In this document: piece by piece, positions 32,575 through 46,221 of the stretch
How the letters are laid out: every line of letters starts with the position of its first letter
Numbering within the stretch: the first letter of the stretch is position 1
From: Lithobates sylvaticus
Taxonomy: Eukaryota > Chordata > Amphibia > Anura > Ranidae
NCBI GenBank assembly: GCA_028564925.1
Contig: CM053033.1
Coordinates: 88,017,356-88,081,355, forward strand
Length of the DNA stretch: 64,000 nt
Direction of reading: 5' to 3'
Notes under the pieces: model-generated
What the model saw: only the letters and a program-made list of their open reading frames with translations
What the model was told of the DNA's origin: nothing
The model's database searches: none
Translations under genes and position numbers: made by a program

Positions 32575-33105
32575 GGGTTTTATTTATGTGCTGTGGGGGT
32601 TTGCTTTGGGTGGTAGAGGACTTGTGCTAGAATGTGAGGAAGAGTGGGGGACAGATATATATTGTGGGGTGCTTTGAGAGGGGAGAGGACTTATGCTAGA
32701 AGGTGGGGCAGAGGAGGGGATTGGATAAGTGCTGGGGGGCACTTTAGGAGGGAAGCTGACTTGTGCTGGGGGTCAGATACGTATTGGGGAGGTGCTTTGG
32801 GAGGGGACTGGACTTATACTAGGGGGGTGCTTTTGGAGAGGAGAGGACTTTGCTAGAAGGTGGGGTGGAACTTTGGGAGGGGAGTGAACTTGTGCTGGGG
32901 GGGGGGGGGTCAAACAAATACATACTGGGGGGTGTTTTGGAAGGGGCATGGAATTGTGCTGGGGGGTCATATAGGTACTGGTGGGTACTTTGGGAGGGGA
33001 GTGGACTTGTGCTGGGGGGGGGGGGGGGTCATAAACATACTGGGGGAGTGCTATGGGAGGGGAGAGGACTTGTGCTAGAAAGTGAAGTGGGGGGGGGGGG
33101 ATTTC
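32575..33105. repeat. diverged G-rich minisatellite, about 60-bp period
   Basis: Loosely repeated phrases TGCTTTGGGAGGGGAG, GGACTTGTGCTGGGGG and TACTGGGGG recur roughly every 55-65 bp. Long G-runs (32898-32908, 33013-33028, 33090-33100) give several possible G-quadruplexes on the plus strand. Frames across it are artefacts. Confidence 0.75.
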
Positions 33106-33540
33106 ATGTGCCAGAAAAAAAAACTGTTTTTTTACACTGTTAAATCTATGGGTTTACCTCTGTTTTTAGTATCTTATAAAGCAGGGGTTGCCAACCTATG
33201 GCCTGCTGGCCGCACACGGTCTGCTGACGCTAAATGCCCATCCCATTAGTGCACATGATGACGTGCACAGACATTTTAACCCCGGTCGGCTTTCTTGGGA
33301 TAACAACTGATTTGGATAAGAATCCGCTTGGCTGTTATCCCAAGCAGCAGGAGGCCGGAGACCCAAACAAAGCCGAAATCGGCTTTCATCGGGTCTTGGA
33401 TCTAGTAACATCACATCACTTCCGGTTTACAGAAGACTTAAAAGCATTCAAAACTCCAAGTTTGGCTGTTTTGAATACTGTAATTTTTTTTTAATTTGGC
33501 ACCTTTTAAGTGCAAAGGAGGGATTTTGGGGGACTTACTA
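33106..33540. other. intergenic stretch with a possible hAT-type terminus
   Basis: CAGGGGTTGCCAACCTATGG at 33183-33202 resembles the start of a hAT-derived non-autonomous element, but no matching other end was found before the satellite begins. The rest, 33260-33480, has short inverted phrases (CCGGTCGGC, GGCCGGAGA) and no gene. Confidence 0.4.
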
Positions 33541-36500
33541 AAACATTTAATGTGAAAATGGCTTAATGTAGCTTAACGTGTAATAAAGTGCCTAAACCTC
33601 AATCAATTGCCCTGAAACTTTGCACAGCCCAAGATCTCAACTTAACAAACCTATCCAAGAAGTTTCATGCGATTCAGTGTTCCACAAGGAAAATTACGGA
33701 CATTAAGCTTGATTTTTGGGGAGCTTAATGTGGCTTAACGTACAAAAAAGACATAAAATTTTAACCAATTTCCCAAAACTTCACACAACACAAGACTCTA
33801 TCCATGCCAACATATTCTGAAAATTTCAGCTGATTTGGTTAATCACACCAAAAGTTATTCACATTAAGCTATATTTTACAATGCTAAAACATTTAATGTG
33901 AAAATGGCTTAATGTAGCTTAACGTGTAATAAAGTGCCTAAACCTCAATCGATTGCCCTGAAACTTTGCACAGCCCAAGATCTCAACTTACCAAACCTAT
34001 CCAAGAAGTTTCATGCGATTCAGTGTTCCACAAGGCAAACTAGGCACGTTAAGCTTGTTTTTTGGAGAGCTTAACGTACAAAAAAGACCTTAAATGTTAA
34101 CCAATTTCCCCCAAACTCCATACAACAGAAGACTCTATCCATGCCAACATATTCTGAAAATTTCAACTGATTTGGTTAAACACACCAAAAGTTATTCACA
34201 TTAAGCTATATTTTACAATGCTAAAACATTTAATGTAAAGAGCTTAATGTACAATAATGTGCCTAAACTTCAATCAATTGCCCTGAAACTTCGCACAGCC
34301 CAAGATCTCAACTCCCCAAACCTATCCAAGAAGTTTCATGCGATTCAGTGTTCCACAAGGCAAATTAGAGACATTAAGCTTGATTTTTGGGGAGCTTAAT
34401 GTGGCTTAACGTACAAAAAAGACCTTAAATTTTAACCAATTTACCCGAAACTTCACACAACAGAAGACTCTATCCATGCCAACATATTCTGAAAATTTCA
34501 GCTGATTTGGGTAATCACACCAAAAGTTATTCACATTAAGCTATATTTTACAATGCTAAAACATTTAATGTGAAAATGGCTTAATGTAGCTTAACGTGTA
34601 ATAAAGTGCCTAAACCTCAATCGATTGCCCTGAAACTTTGCACAGCCCAAGATCTCAACTTACCAAACCTATCCAAGAAGTTTCATGCGATTCAGTGTTC
34701 CACAAGGAAAATTACGGACATTAAGCTTGATTTTTGGGGAGCTTAATGTGGCTTAACGTACAAAAAAGACATAAAATTTTAACCAATTTCCCCAAAACTT
34801 CACACAACACAAGACTCTATCCATGCCAACATATTCTGAAAATTTCAGCTGATTTGGTTAATCACACCAAAAGTTATTCACATTAAGCTATATTTTACAA
34901 TGCTAAAACATTTAATGTGAAAATGGCTTAATGTAGCTTAACGTGTAATAAAGTGCCTAAACCTCAATCGATTGCCCTGAAACTTTGCACAGCCCAAGAT
35001 CTCAACTTCCCAAACCTATCCAAGAAGTTTTCATGCGATTCAGTGTTCCACGAGGCAAACTAGGCACGTTAAGCTTGTTTTTTGGAGAGCTTAACGTACA
35101 AAAAAGACCTTAAATGTTAACCAATTTCCCCCAAACTCCATACAACAGAAGACTCTATCCATGCCAACATATTCTGAAAATTTCAACTGATTTGGTTAAA
35201 CACACCAAAAGTTATTCACATTAAGCTATATTTTACAATGCTAAAACATTTAATGTAAAAAGCTTAATGTACAATAATGTGCCTAAACTTCAATCAATTG
35301 CCCTGAAACTTCGCACAGCCCAAGATCTCAACTTCCCAAACCTATCCAAGAAGTTTCATGCGATTCAGTGTTCCACAAGGCAAATTAGGGACATTAAGCT
35401 TGATTTTTGGGGAGCTTAATGTGGCTAAACGTACAAAAAAGACCTTAAATTTTAACCAATTTACCCGAAACTTCACACAACAGAAGACTCTATCCATGCC
35501 AACATATTCTGAAAATTTCAGCTGATTTGGGTAATCACACCAAAAGTTATTCACATTAAGCTATATTTTACAATGCTAAAACATTTAATGTGAAAATGGC
35601 TTAATGTAGCTTAACGTGTAATAAAGTGCCTAAACCTCAATCGATTGCCCTGAAACTTTGCACAGCCCAAGATCTCAACTTACCAAACCTATCCAAGAAG
35701 TTTCATGCGATTCAGTGTTCCACAAGGAAAATTACGGACATTAAGCTTGATTTTTGGGGAGCTTAATGTGGCTTAACGTACAAAAAAGACATAAAATTTT
35801 AACCAATTTCCCCAAAACTTCACACAACACAAGACTTTATCCATGCCAACATATTCTGAAAATTTCAGCTGATTTGGTTAATCACACCAAAAGTTATTCA
35901 CATTAAGCTATATTTTACAATGCTAAAACATTTAATGTGAAAATGGCTTAATGTAGCTTAACGTGTAATAAAGTGCCTAAACCTCAATCGATTGCCCTGA
36001 AACTTTGCACAGCCAAGATCTCAACTTCCCAAACCTATCCAAGAAGTTTCATGCGATTCAGTGTTCCACAAGGCAAACTAGGCACGTTAAGCTTGTTTTT
36101 TTGGAGAGCTTAACGTACAAAAAAGACCTTAAATGTTAACCAATTTCCCCCAAACTCCATACACCAGAAGACTCTATCCATGCCAACATATTCTGAAAAT
36201 TTCAACTGATTTGGTTAAACACACCAAAAGTTATTCACATTAAGCTATATTTTACAATGCTAAAACATTTAATGTAAAGAGCTTAATGTACAATAATGTG
36301 CCTAAACTTCAATCAATTGCCCTGAAACTTCGCACAGCCCAAGATCTCAACTCCCCAAACCTATCCAAGAAGTTTCATGCGATTCAGTGTTCCACAAGGC
36401 AAATTAGAGACATTAAGCTTGATTTTTGGGGAGCTTAATGTGGCTTAACGTACAAAAAAGACCTTAATTTTTAACCAATTTACCCGAAACTTCACACAAC

Positions 36501-39500
36501 AGAAGACTCTATCCATGCCAACATATTCTGAAAATTTCAGCTGATTTGGGTAATCACACCAAAAGTTATTCACATTAAGCTATATTTTACAATGCTAAAA
36601 CATTTAATGTGAAAATGGCTTAATGTAGCTTAACGTGTAATAAAGTGCCTAAACCTCAATCGACTGCCCTGAAACTTTGCACAGCCCAAGATCTCAACTT
36701 ACCAAACCTATCCAAGAAGTTTCATGCGATTCAGTGTTCCACAAGGAAAATTACGGACCTTAAGCTTGATTTTTGGGGAGCTTAATGTGGCTTAACGTAC
36801 AAAAAAGACATAAAATTTTAACCAATTTCCCCAAAACTTCACACAACACAAGACTCTATCCATGCCAACATATTCTGAAAATTTCAGCTGATATGGTTAA
36901 TCACACCAAAAGTTATTCACATTAAGCTATATTTTACAATGCTAAAACATTTAATGTGAAAATGGCTTAATGTAGCTTAACGTGTAATAAAGTGCCTAAA
37001 CCTCAATCGATTGCCCTGAATCTTTGCACAGCCCAAGATCTCAACTTACCAAACCTATCCAAGAAGTTTCATGCGATTCAGTTTTCCACAAGGCAAACTA
37101 GGCACGTTAAGCTTGTTTTTTGGAGAGCTTAACGTACAAAAAAGACCTTAAATGTTAACCAATTTCCCCCAAACTCCATACAACAGAAGACTCTATCCAT
37201 GCCAACATATTCTGAAAATTTCAACTGATTTGGTTAAACACACAAAAAGTTATTCACATTAAGCTATATTTTACAATGCTAAAACATTTAATGTAAAGAG
37301 CTTAATGTACAATAATGTGCCTAAACTTCAATCAATTGCCCTGAAACTTCGCACAGCCCAAGATCTCAACTTCCAAACCCTATCCAAGAAGTTTCATGCG
37401 ATTCAGTGTTCCACAAGGCAAATTAGGGACATTAAGCTTGATTTTTGGGGAGCTTAATGTGGCTTAACGTACAAAAAAGACCTTAAATTTTAACCAATTT
37501 ACCCGAAACTTCACACAACAGAAGACTCTATCCATGCCAACATATTCTGAAAATTTCAGCTGATTTGGGTAATCACACCAAAAGTTATTCACATTAAGCT
37601 ATATTTTACAATGCTAAAACATTTAATGTGAAAATGGCTTAATGTAGCTTAACGTGTAATAAAGTGCCTAAACCTCAATCGATTGCCCTGAAACTTTGCA
37701 CAGCCCAAGATCTCAACTTACCAAACCTATCCAAGAAGTTTCATGCGATTCAGTGTTCCACAAGGAAAATTACGGACATTGAGCTTGATTTTTGGGGAGC
37801 TTAATGTGGCTTAACGTACAAAAAAGACATAAAATTTTAACCAATTTCCCCAAAACTTCACACAACACAAGACTCTATCCATGCCAACATATTCTGAAAA
37901 TTTCAGCTGATTTGGTTAATCACACCAAAAGTTATTCACATTAAGCTATATTTTACAATGCTAAAACATTTAATGTGAAAATGGCTTAATGTAGCTTAAC
38001 GTGTAATAAAGTGCCTAAACCTCAATCGATTGCCCTGAAACTTTGCACAGCCCAAGATCTCAACTTCCCAAACCTATCCAAGAAGTTTCATGCGATTCAG
38101 TGTTCCACAAGGCAAACTAGGCACGTTAAGCTTGTTTTTTGGAGAGCTTAACGTACAAAAAAGACCTTAAATGTTAACCAATTTCCCCCAAACTCCATAC
38201 AACAGAAGACTCTATCCATGCCAACATATTCTGAAAATTTCAACTGATTTGGTTAAACACACCAAAAGTTATTCACATTAAGCTATATTTTACAATGCTA
38301 AAACATTTAATGTAAAAAGCTTAATGTACAATAATGTGCCTAAACTTCAATCAATTGCCCTGAAACTTCGCACAGCCCAAGATCTCAACTTCCCAAACCT
38401 ATCCAAGAAGTTTCATGCGATTCAGTGTTCCACAAGGCAAATTAGGGACATTAAGCTTGATTTTTGGGGAGCTTAATGTGGCTTAACGTACAAAAAAGAC
38501 CTTAAATTTTAACCAATTTACCCGAAACTTCACACAACAGAAGACTCTATCCATGCCAACATATTCTGAAAATTTCAGCTGATTTGGGTAATCACACCAA
38601 AAGTTATTCACATTAAGCTATATTTTACAATGCTAAAACATTTAATGTGAAAATGGCTTAATGTAGCTTAACGTGTAATAAAGTGCCTAAACCTCAATCG
38701 ATTGCCCTGAAACTTTGCACAGCCCAAGATCTCAACTTACCAAACCTATCCAAGAAGTTTCATGCGATTCAGTGTTCCACAAGGAAAATTACGGACATTA
38801 AGCTTGATTTTTGGGGAGCTTAATGTGGCTTAACGTACAAAAAAGACATAAAATTTTAACCAATTTCCCCAAAACTTCACACAACACAAGACTCTATCCA
38901 TGCCAACATATTCTGAAAATTTCAGCTGATTTGGTTAATCACACCAAAAGTTATTCACATTAAGCTATATTTTACAATGCTAAAACATTTAATGTGAAAA
39001 TGGCTTAATGTAGCTTAACGTGTAATAAAGTGCCTAAACCTCAATCGATTGCCCTGAAACTTTGCACAGCCCAAGATCTCAACTTCCCAAACCTATCCAA
39101 GAAGTTTCATGCGATTCAGTGTTCCACAAGGCAAACTAGGCACGTAAGCTTGTTTTTTGGAGAGCTTAACGTACAAAAAAGACCTTAAATGTTAACCAAT
39201 TTCCCCCAAACTCCATACAACAGAAGACTCTATCCATGCCAACATATTCTGAAAATTTCAACTGATTTGGTTAAACACACCAAAAGTTATTCACATTAAG
39301 CTATATTTTACAATGCTAAAACATTTAATGTATAGAGCTTAATGTACAATAATGTGCCTAAACTTCAATCAATTGCCCTGAAACTTCGCACAGCCCAAGA
39401 TCTCAACTCCCCAAACCTATCCAAGAAGTTTCATGCGATTCAGTGTTCCACAAGGCAAATTAGAGACATTAAGCTTGATTTTTGGGGCGCTTAATGTGGC

Positions 39501-42500
39501 TTAACGTACAAAAAAGACCTTAAATTTTAACCAATTTACCCGAAACTTCACACAACAGAAGACTCTATCCATGCCAACATATTCTGAAAATTTCAGCTGA
39601 TTTGGGTAATCACACCAAAAGTTATTCACATTAAGCTATATTTTACAAAGCTAAAACATTTAATGTGAAAATGGCTTAATGTAGCTTAACGTGTAATAAA
39701 GTGCCTAAACCTCAATCGATTGCCCTGAAACTTTGCACAGCCCAAGATCTCAACTTACCAAACCTATCCAAGAAGTTTTCATGCGATTCAGTGTTCCACA
39801 AGGAAAATTACGGACATTAAGCTTGATTTTTGGGGAGCTTAATGTGGCTTAACGTACAAAAAAGACATAAAATTTTAACCAATTTCCCCAAAACTTCACA
39901 CAACACAAGACTCTATCCATGCCAACATATTCTGAAAATTTCAGCTGATTTGGTTAATCACACCAAAAGTTATTCACATTAAGCTATATTTTACAATGCT
40001 AAAACATTTTAATGTGAAAATGGCTTAATGTAGGCTTAACGTGTAATAAAGTGCCTAAACCTCAATCGATTGCCCTGAAACTTTGCACAGCCCAAGATCT
40101 CAACTTACCAAACCTATCCAAGAAGTTTTCATGCGATTCAGTGTTCCACAAGGCAAACTAGGCACGTTAAGCTTGTTTTTTGGAGAGCTTAACGTACAAA
40201 AAAGACCTTAAATGTTAACCAATTTCCCCCAAACTCCATACAACAGAAGACTCTATCCATGCCAACATATTCTTTATTGAAAATTTAAGCTTGTTTTTTG
40301 GAGAGCTGATTTGGTTAAACACACCAAAACACACCAAAAGTTATTCACATTAAGCTATATTTTACAATGCTAAAACATTTAATGTAAAGAGCTTAATGTA
40401 CAATAATGTGCCTAAACTTCAATCAATTGCCCTGAAACTTCGCACAGCCCAAGATCTCAACTCCCCAAACCTATCCAAGAAGTTTCATGCGATTCAGTGT
40501 TCCACAAGGCAAATTAGAGACATTAAGCTTGATTTTTGGGGAGCTTAATGTGGCTTAACGTACAAAAAAGACCTTAAATTTTAACCAATTTACCCGAAAC
40601 TTCACACAACAGAAGACTCTATCCATGCCAACATATTCTGAAAATTTCAGCTGATTTTGGTAATCACACCAAAAGTTATTCACATTAAGCTATATTTTAC
40701 AATGCTAAAACATTTAATGTGAAAATGGCTTAATGTAGCCTAACGTGTAATAAAGTGCCTAAACCTCAATCGATTGCCCTGAAACTTTGCACAGCCCAAG
40801 ATCTCAACTTACCACACCTATCCAAGAAGTTTCATGCGATTCAGTGTTCCACAAGGAAAATTACGGACATTAAGCTTGATTTTTGGGGAGCTTAATGTGG
40901 CTTAACGTACAAAAAAGACATAAAATTTTAACCAATTTCCCCAAAACTTCACACAACACAAGACTCTATCCATGCCAACATATTCTGAAAATTTCAGCTG
41001 ATTTGGTTAATCACACCAAAAGTTATTCACATTAAGCTATATTTTACAATGCTAAAACATTTAATGTGAAAATGGCTTAATGTAGCTTAACGTGTAATAA
41101 AGTGCCTAAACCTCAATCGATTGCCCTGAAACTTTGCACAGCCCAAGATCTCAACTTCCCAAACCAATCCAAGAAGTTTCATGCGATTCAGTGTTCCACA
41201 AGGCAAACTAGGCACGTTAAGCTTGTTTTTTGGAGAGCTTAACGTACAAAAAAGACCTTAAAATTTAACCAATTTCCCCCAAACTCCATACAACAGAAGA
41301 CTCTATCCATGCCAACATATTCTGAAAATTTCAACTGATTTGGTTAAACACACCAAAAGTTATTCACATTAAGCTATATTTTACAATGCTAAAACATTTA
41401 ATGTAAAGAGCTTAATGTACAATAATGTGCCTAAACTTCTATCAATTGCCCTGAAACTTCGCACAGCCCAAGATCTCAACGTCCCAAACCTATCCAAGAA
41501 GTTTCATGCGATTCAGTGTTCCACAAGGCAAATTAGAGACATTAAGCTTGATTTTTGGGAGCTTAATGTGGCTTAACGTACAAAAAAGACCTTAAATTTT
41601 AACCAATTTACCCGAAACTTCACACAACAGAAGACTCTATCCATGCCAACATATTCTGAAAATTTCAGCTGATTTGGGTAATCACACCAAAAGTTATTCA
41701 CATTAAGCTATATTTTACAATGCTAAAACATTTAATGTGCAAATGGCTTAATGTAGCTTAACGTGTAATAAAGTGCCTAAACCTCAATCGATTGCCCTGA
41801 AACTTTGCACAGCCCAAGATCTCAACTTACCAAACCTATCCAAGAAGTTTCATGCGATTCAGTGTTCCACAAGGAAAATTACGGACATTAAGCTTGATTT
41901 TTGGGGAGCTTAATGTGGCTTAACGTACAAAAAAGACATAAAATTTTAACCAATTTCCCCAAAACTTCACACAACACAAGACTCTATCCATGCCAACATA
42001 TTCTGAAAATTTCAGCTGATTTGGTTAATCACACCAAAAGTTATTCACATTAAGCTATATTTTACAATGCTAAAACATTTAATGTGAAAATGGCTTAATG
42101 TAGCTTAACGTGTAATAAAGTGCCTAAACCTCAATCGATTGCCCTGAAACTTTGCACAGCCAAGATCTCAACTTCCCAAACCTATCCAAGAAGTTTCATG
42201 CGATTCAGTGTTCCACAAGGCAAACTAGGCACGTTAAGCTTGTTTTTGGAGAGCTTAACGTACAAAAAAGACCTTAAATGTTAACCAATTTCCCCCCAAA
42301 CTCCATACAACAGAAGACTCTATCCATGCCAACATATTCTGAAAATTTCAACTGATTTGGTTAAACACACCAAAAGTTATTCACATTAAGCTATATTTAC
42401 AATGCTAAAACATTTTAATGTAAAGAGCTTAATGTACAATAATGTGCCTAAACTTCAATCAATTGCCCTGAAACTTCGCACAGCCCAAGATCTCAACTTC

Positions 42501-45500
42501 CCAAACCTATCCAAGAAGTTTCATGCGATTCAGTGTTCCACAAGGCAAATTAGGGACATTAAGCTTGATTTTTGGGGAGCTTAATGTGGCTTAACGTACA
42601 AAAAAGACCTTAAATTTTAACCAATTTACCCGAAACTTCACACAACAGAAGACTCTATCCATGCCAACATATTCTGAAAATTTCAGCTGATTTGGGTAAT
42701 CACACCAAAAGTTATTCACATTAAGCTATATTTTACAATGCTAAAACATTTAATGTGAAAATGGCTTAATGTAGCTTAACGTGTAATAAAGTGCCTAAAC
42801 CTCAATCGATTGCCTGAAACTTTGCACAGCCCAAGATCTCAACTTACCAAACCTATCCAAGAAGTTTCATGCGATTCAGTGTTCCACAAGGAAAATAACG
42901 GACATTAAGCTTGATTTTTGGGAGCTTAATGTGGCTTAACGTACAAAAAAGACATAAAATTTTAACCAATTTCCCCAAAACTTCACAAAACACAAGACTC
43001 TATCCATGCCAACATATTCTGAAAATTTCAGCTGATTTGGTTAATCACACCAAAAGTTATTCACATTAAGCTATATTTTACAATGCTAAAACATTTAATG
43101 TGAAAATGGCTTAATGTAGCTTAACGTGTAATAAAGTGCCTAAACCTCAATCGATTGCCCTGAAACTTTGCACAGCCCAAGATCTCAACTTCCCAAACCT
43201 ATCCAAGAAGTTTCATGCGATTCAGTGTTCCACAAGGCAAACTAGGCACGTTAAGCTTGTTTTTGGGAGAGCTTAACGTACAAAAAAGACCTTAAATTTT
43301 AACCAATTTCCCCCAAACTCCATACAACAGAAGACTCGATCCATGCCAACATATTCTGAAAATTTCAACTGATTTGGTTAAACACACCAAAAGTTATTCA
43401 CATTAAGCTATATTTTACAATGCTAAAAACATTTAATGTAAAGAGCTTAATGTACAATAATGTGCCTAAACTTCAATCAATTGCCCTGAAACTTCGCACA
43501 GCCCAAGATCTCAACTTCCCAAACCTATCCAAGAAGTTTCTTGCGATTCAGTGTTCCACAAGGCAAATTAGGACATTAAGCTTGAGTTTTGGGGAGCTTA
43601 ATGTGGCTTAACGTACAAAAAAGACCTTAATTTTAACCAATTTACCCGAAACTTCACACAACAGAAGACTCAATCCATGCCAACATATTCTGAAAATTTC
43701 AGCTGATTTGGGTAATCACACCAAAAGTTATTCACATTAAGCTATATTTTACAATGCTAAAACATTTAATGTGAAAATGGCTTAATGTAGCTTAACGTGT
43801 AATAAAGTGCCTAAACCTCAATCGATTGCCCTGAAACTTTGCACAGCCCAAGATCTCAACTTACCAAACCTATCCAAGAAGTTTCATGCGATTCAGTGTT
43901 CCACAAGGAAAATTAAAAAAAAAAACGGACATTAAGCTTGATATTTTGGGAGCTTACTGTGCTTAACGTACAAAAAAGACACTATAATTTTAACCAATTT
44001 CCCCAAAACTTCACACACACAAGACTCTTCCAATGCCAACATATTCTGAAAAATTTCAGCTGATTTGGTTAATAACACACCAAAAGTTATTCATCATTAA
44101 GCTATAAGTTTTACAATGCTAAAACATTTAATGTGAAAATGGCTAATGTAGGCATAACGTGAAATGAAAGTCCTAGAAACCTCATATCGATTGCCCTTGA
44201 AAACGATGCACAGCCCAAGATCTTCAACGTGTCCCCAACCTACATCCCAAGAAGTTTCATGCGCTTCCATGTTCCACAAAGGCAAACTACGGACATCTTA
44301 AGCTTGTTTTTTGAGAGCTCAACGTACAAAAAAGACCTTAAATGTAACCAATTTCCCCCAAACTCCATACAACAGAAGACTCTATCCATGCCAACATAGT
44401 TCTGAAAATTTTTCCAACTGATTTGGTTAAACACACCAAAAGTTATTCAATTAAGCTATATTTTACAATGCTAAAACATTTAATGTAAAGAGCTTAATGT
44501 ACAATAATGTGCCTAAACTTCAATCAAATGCCCTGAAACTTCGCACAGCCCAAGATCTCAACTTCCCAACCTATCCAAGAAGTTTCATGCGATTCAGTGT
44601 TCCACAAGGCAAATTAGGGACATTAAGCTAGATTTTTGGGGAGCTTAATGAGGCTTAACGTACAAAAAAGACCTTAAATTTTAACCAATTTACCCGAAAC
44701 TTCACACAACAGAAGACTCTATCCAACTGCCAACATATTCTGAAAATTTCAGCTGATTTGGGTAATCACACCAAAAGTTATTCACATTAAGCTATATTTT
44801 ACAATGCTAAAACATTAATGTGAAAATGGCTTAATGTAGCTTAACGTGTAAGAAAGTGCCTAAACTCAATCGATTGCCCTGAACTTTTGCACAGCCCAAG
44901 CTCTCAACTTACCAAACCTATCCAAGAATTTCATGCGATCAGTGTTCCACAAGGAAATTCCGACATTAAGCTTGATTTTTGAGGGGAGCATAATGTGCTT
45001 AACGTACAAAAAAGAACATAAATTTTAGAACGCAAATCCCCAAAACTTACACGAACCAAGCAACTACTATCCATTCCAACATATTCCCTTAAGAGATTTC
45101 AGCTGATTTGGTTAATCAACCAAAGTTAATCACATTTAAGCTATAAATTTTACAATGCTAAAACATTTTAATGTTAAAAGGCTTAATGTAGGCTTAACGT
45201 GTAATAAAGTGCCTATACCTCAATCAATTGCCAGAAACTTTGCACAGCCAAAGATCTCAACTTGACCAAACCTATCCAAGAAGTTTCATGCGATTCAGTG
45301 TTCCACAAGGAAAATTAATGACATTAATCTTGATTTTTGGGGAGCTAATGTGGCTTTAACGTAAAAAACAAGACATTAAATTTTAACCAATTTCCCCAAA
45401 AACTTCACGACAACACAATACTCTCTATCGATGCCAACATATTCTGAAAATTTCAGCTGATTTGTTTAATCACTCCAAAAGTTATTCACATTAAGCTATA

Positions 45501-46217
45501 TTTCACAATGCTAAAACATTTAATGTGAAAATGGCTTAATGTAGCTTAACGTGTAATAAAGTGCCTAAACCTCAATCAATTTCCCTGAAACTTTGCACAG
45601 CCTAAGATCTCAACTTCCCAAACCCATCCGAGAAGTTTCATGCGATTCGGTGTTCCACAGGGCAAACTAGGCACGATAAGCTTGTTTTTTGGAGAGCTTA
45701 ACGTACAAAAAAGACCTTAAATGTTAACCAATTTCCCCCAAACTTCACACAATAGAAGACTCTATCCATGCCAACATATTCTGAAAGTTTCAGCTCATTT
45801 GGTTAATCACACCAAAAGTTATTCATGTTAATCTATATTTCACAATGCTAAAACATTAATGTGAAAATGGCTTAATGTAGCTTAACATGTAATAAAGTGC
45901 CTAAACCTCAATCAATTGCCCTGAAACTATGCACAGCCCAAGATCTCAACTTACCAAACCTATCCAAGAAGTTTCATGCGATTCAGTGTTCCACAAGGCA
46001 AATTAGGGACATTAAGCTTGATTTTTGGGGAGCTTAATGTGGCTTAACGTACAAAAAAGACATAAAATCTTAACCAATTTCCCCAAAACTTCACACAACA
46101 CAAGACTCTATCCATGCCAACATATTCTGACAGTTTCAGCTGATTTGGTTAATCACACCAAAAGTTATTCACATTAAGCTATATTTTACAATGCTAAACA
46201 TTTAATGTGAAAATGGC
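33541..46217. repeat. higher-order satellite: three monomers per ~1,019-bp unit, about 12.4 units
   Basis: AT-rich satellite with ~340-bp monomers. Counting from the C of CATTTAATGT, starts fall at 33544, 33890, 34227, 34562, 34909, 35247, 35582, 35929, 36266, 36601 and 36948: a repeating pattern of about 347, 337 and 335 bp. Three types alternate in order. A has AAGGAAAATTACGGACATT and GACATAAAATTTTAACC; B has GGCAAACTAGGCACGTTAAG and GACCTTAAATGTTAACC; C starts CATTTAATGTAAAGAGCTTA and has GGCAAATTAGAGACATTAAG. Same-type monomers a unit apart are nearly identical, while different types differ by many positions. All monomers share TTTCATGCGATTCAGTGTTC and CCAACATATTCTGAAAATTT. No ORF. No CENP-B-box match seen. 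Confidence 0.95.
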
Positions 46218-46221
46218 TTAA

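Noticed and set aside
42402-43611. 60-63-residue proteins in the satellite
   Set aside because: Chance frames opened by single-base changes in C monomers; absent from sister monomers.
33541-46217. CRISPR-like array
   Set aside because: The period is about 340 bp with no unique spacers; it is a eukaryotic satellite.
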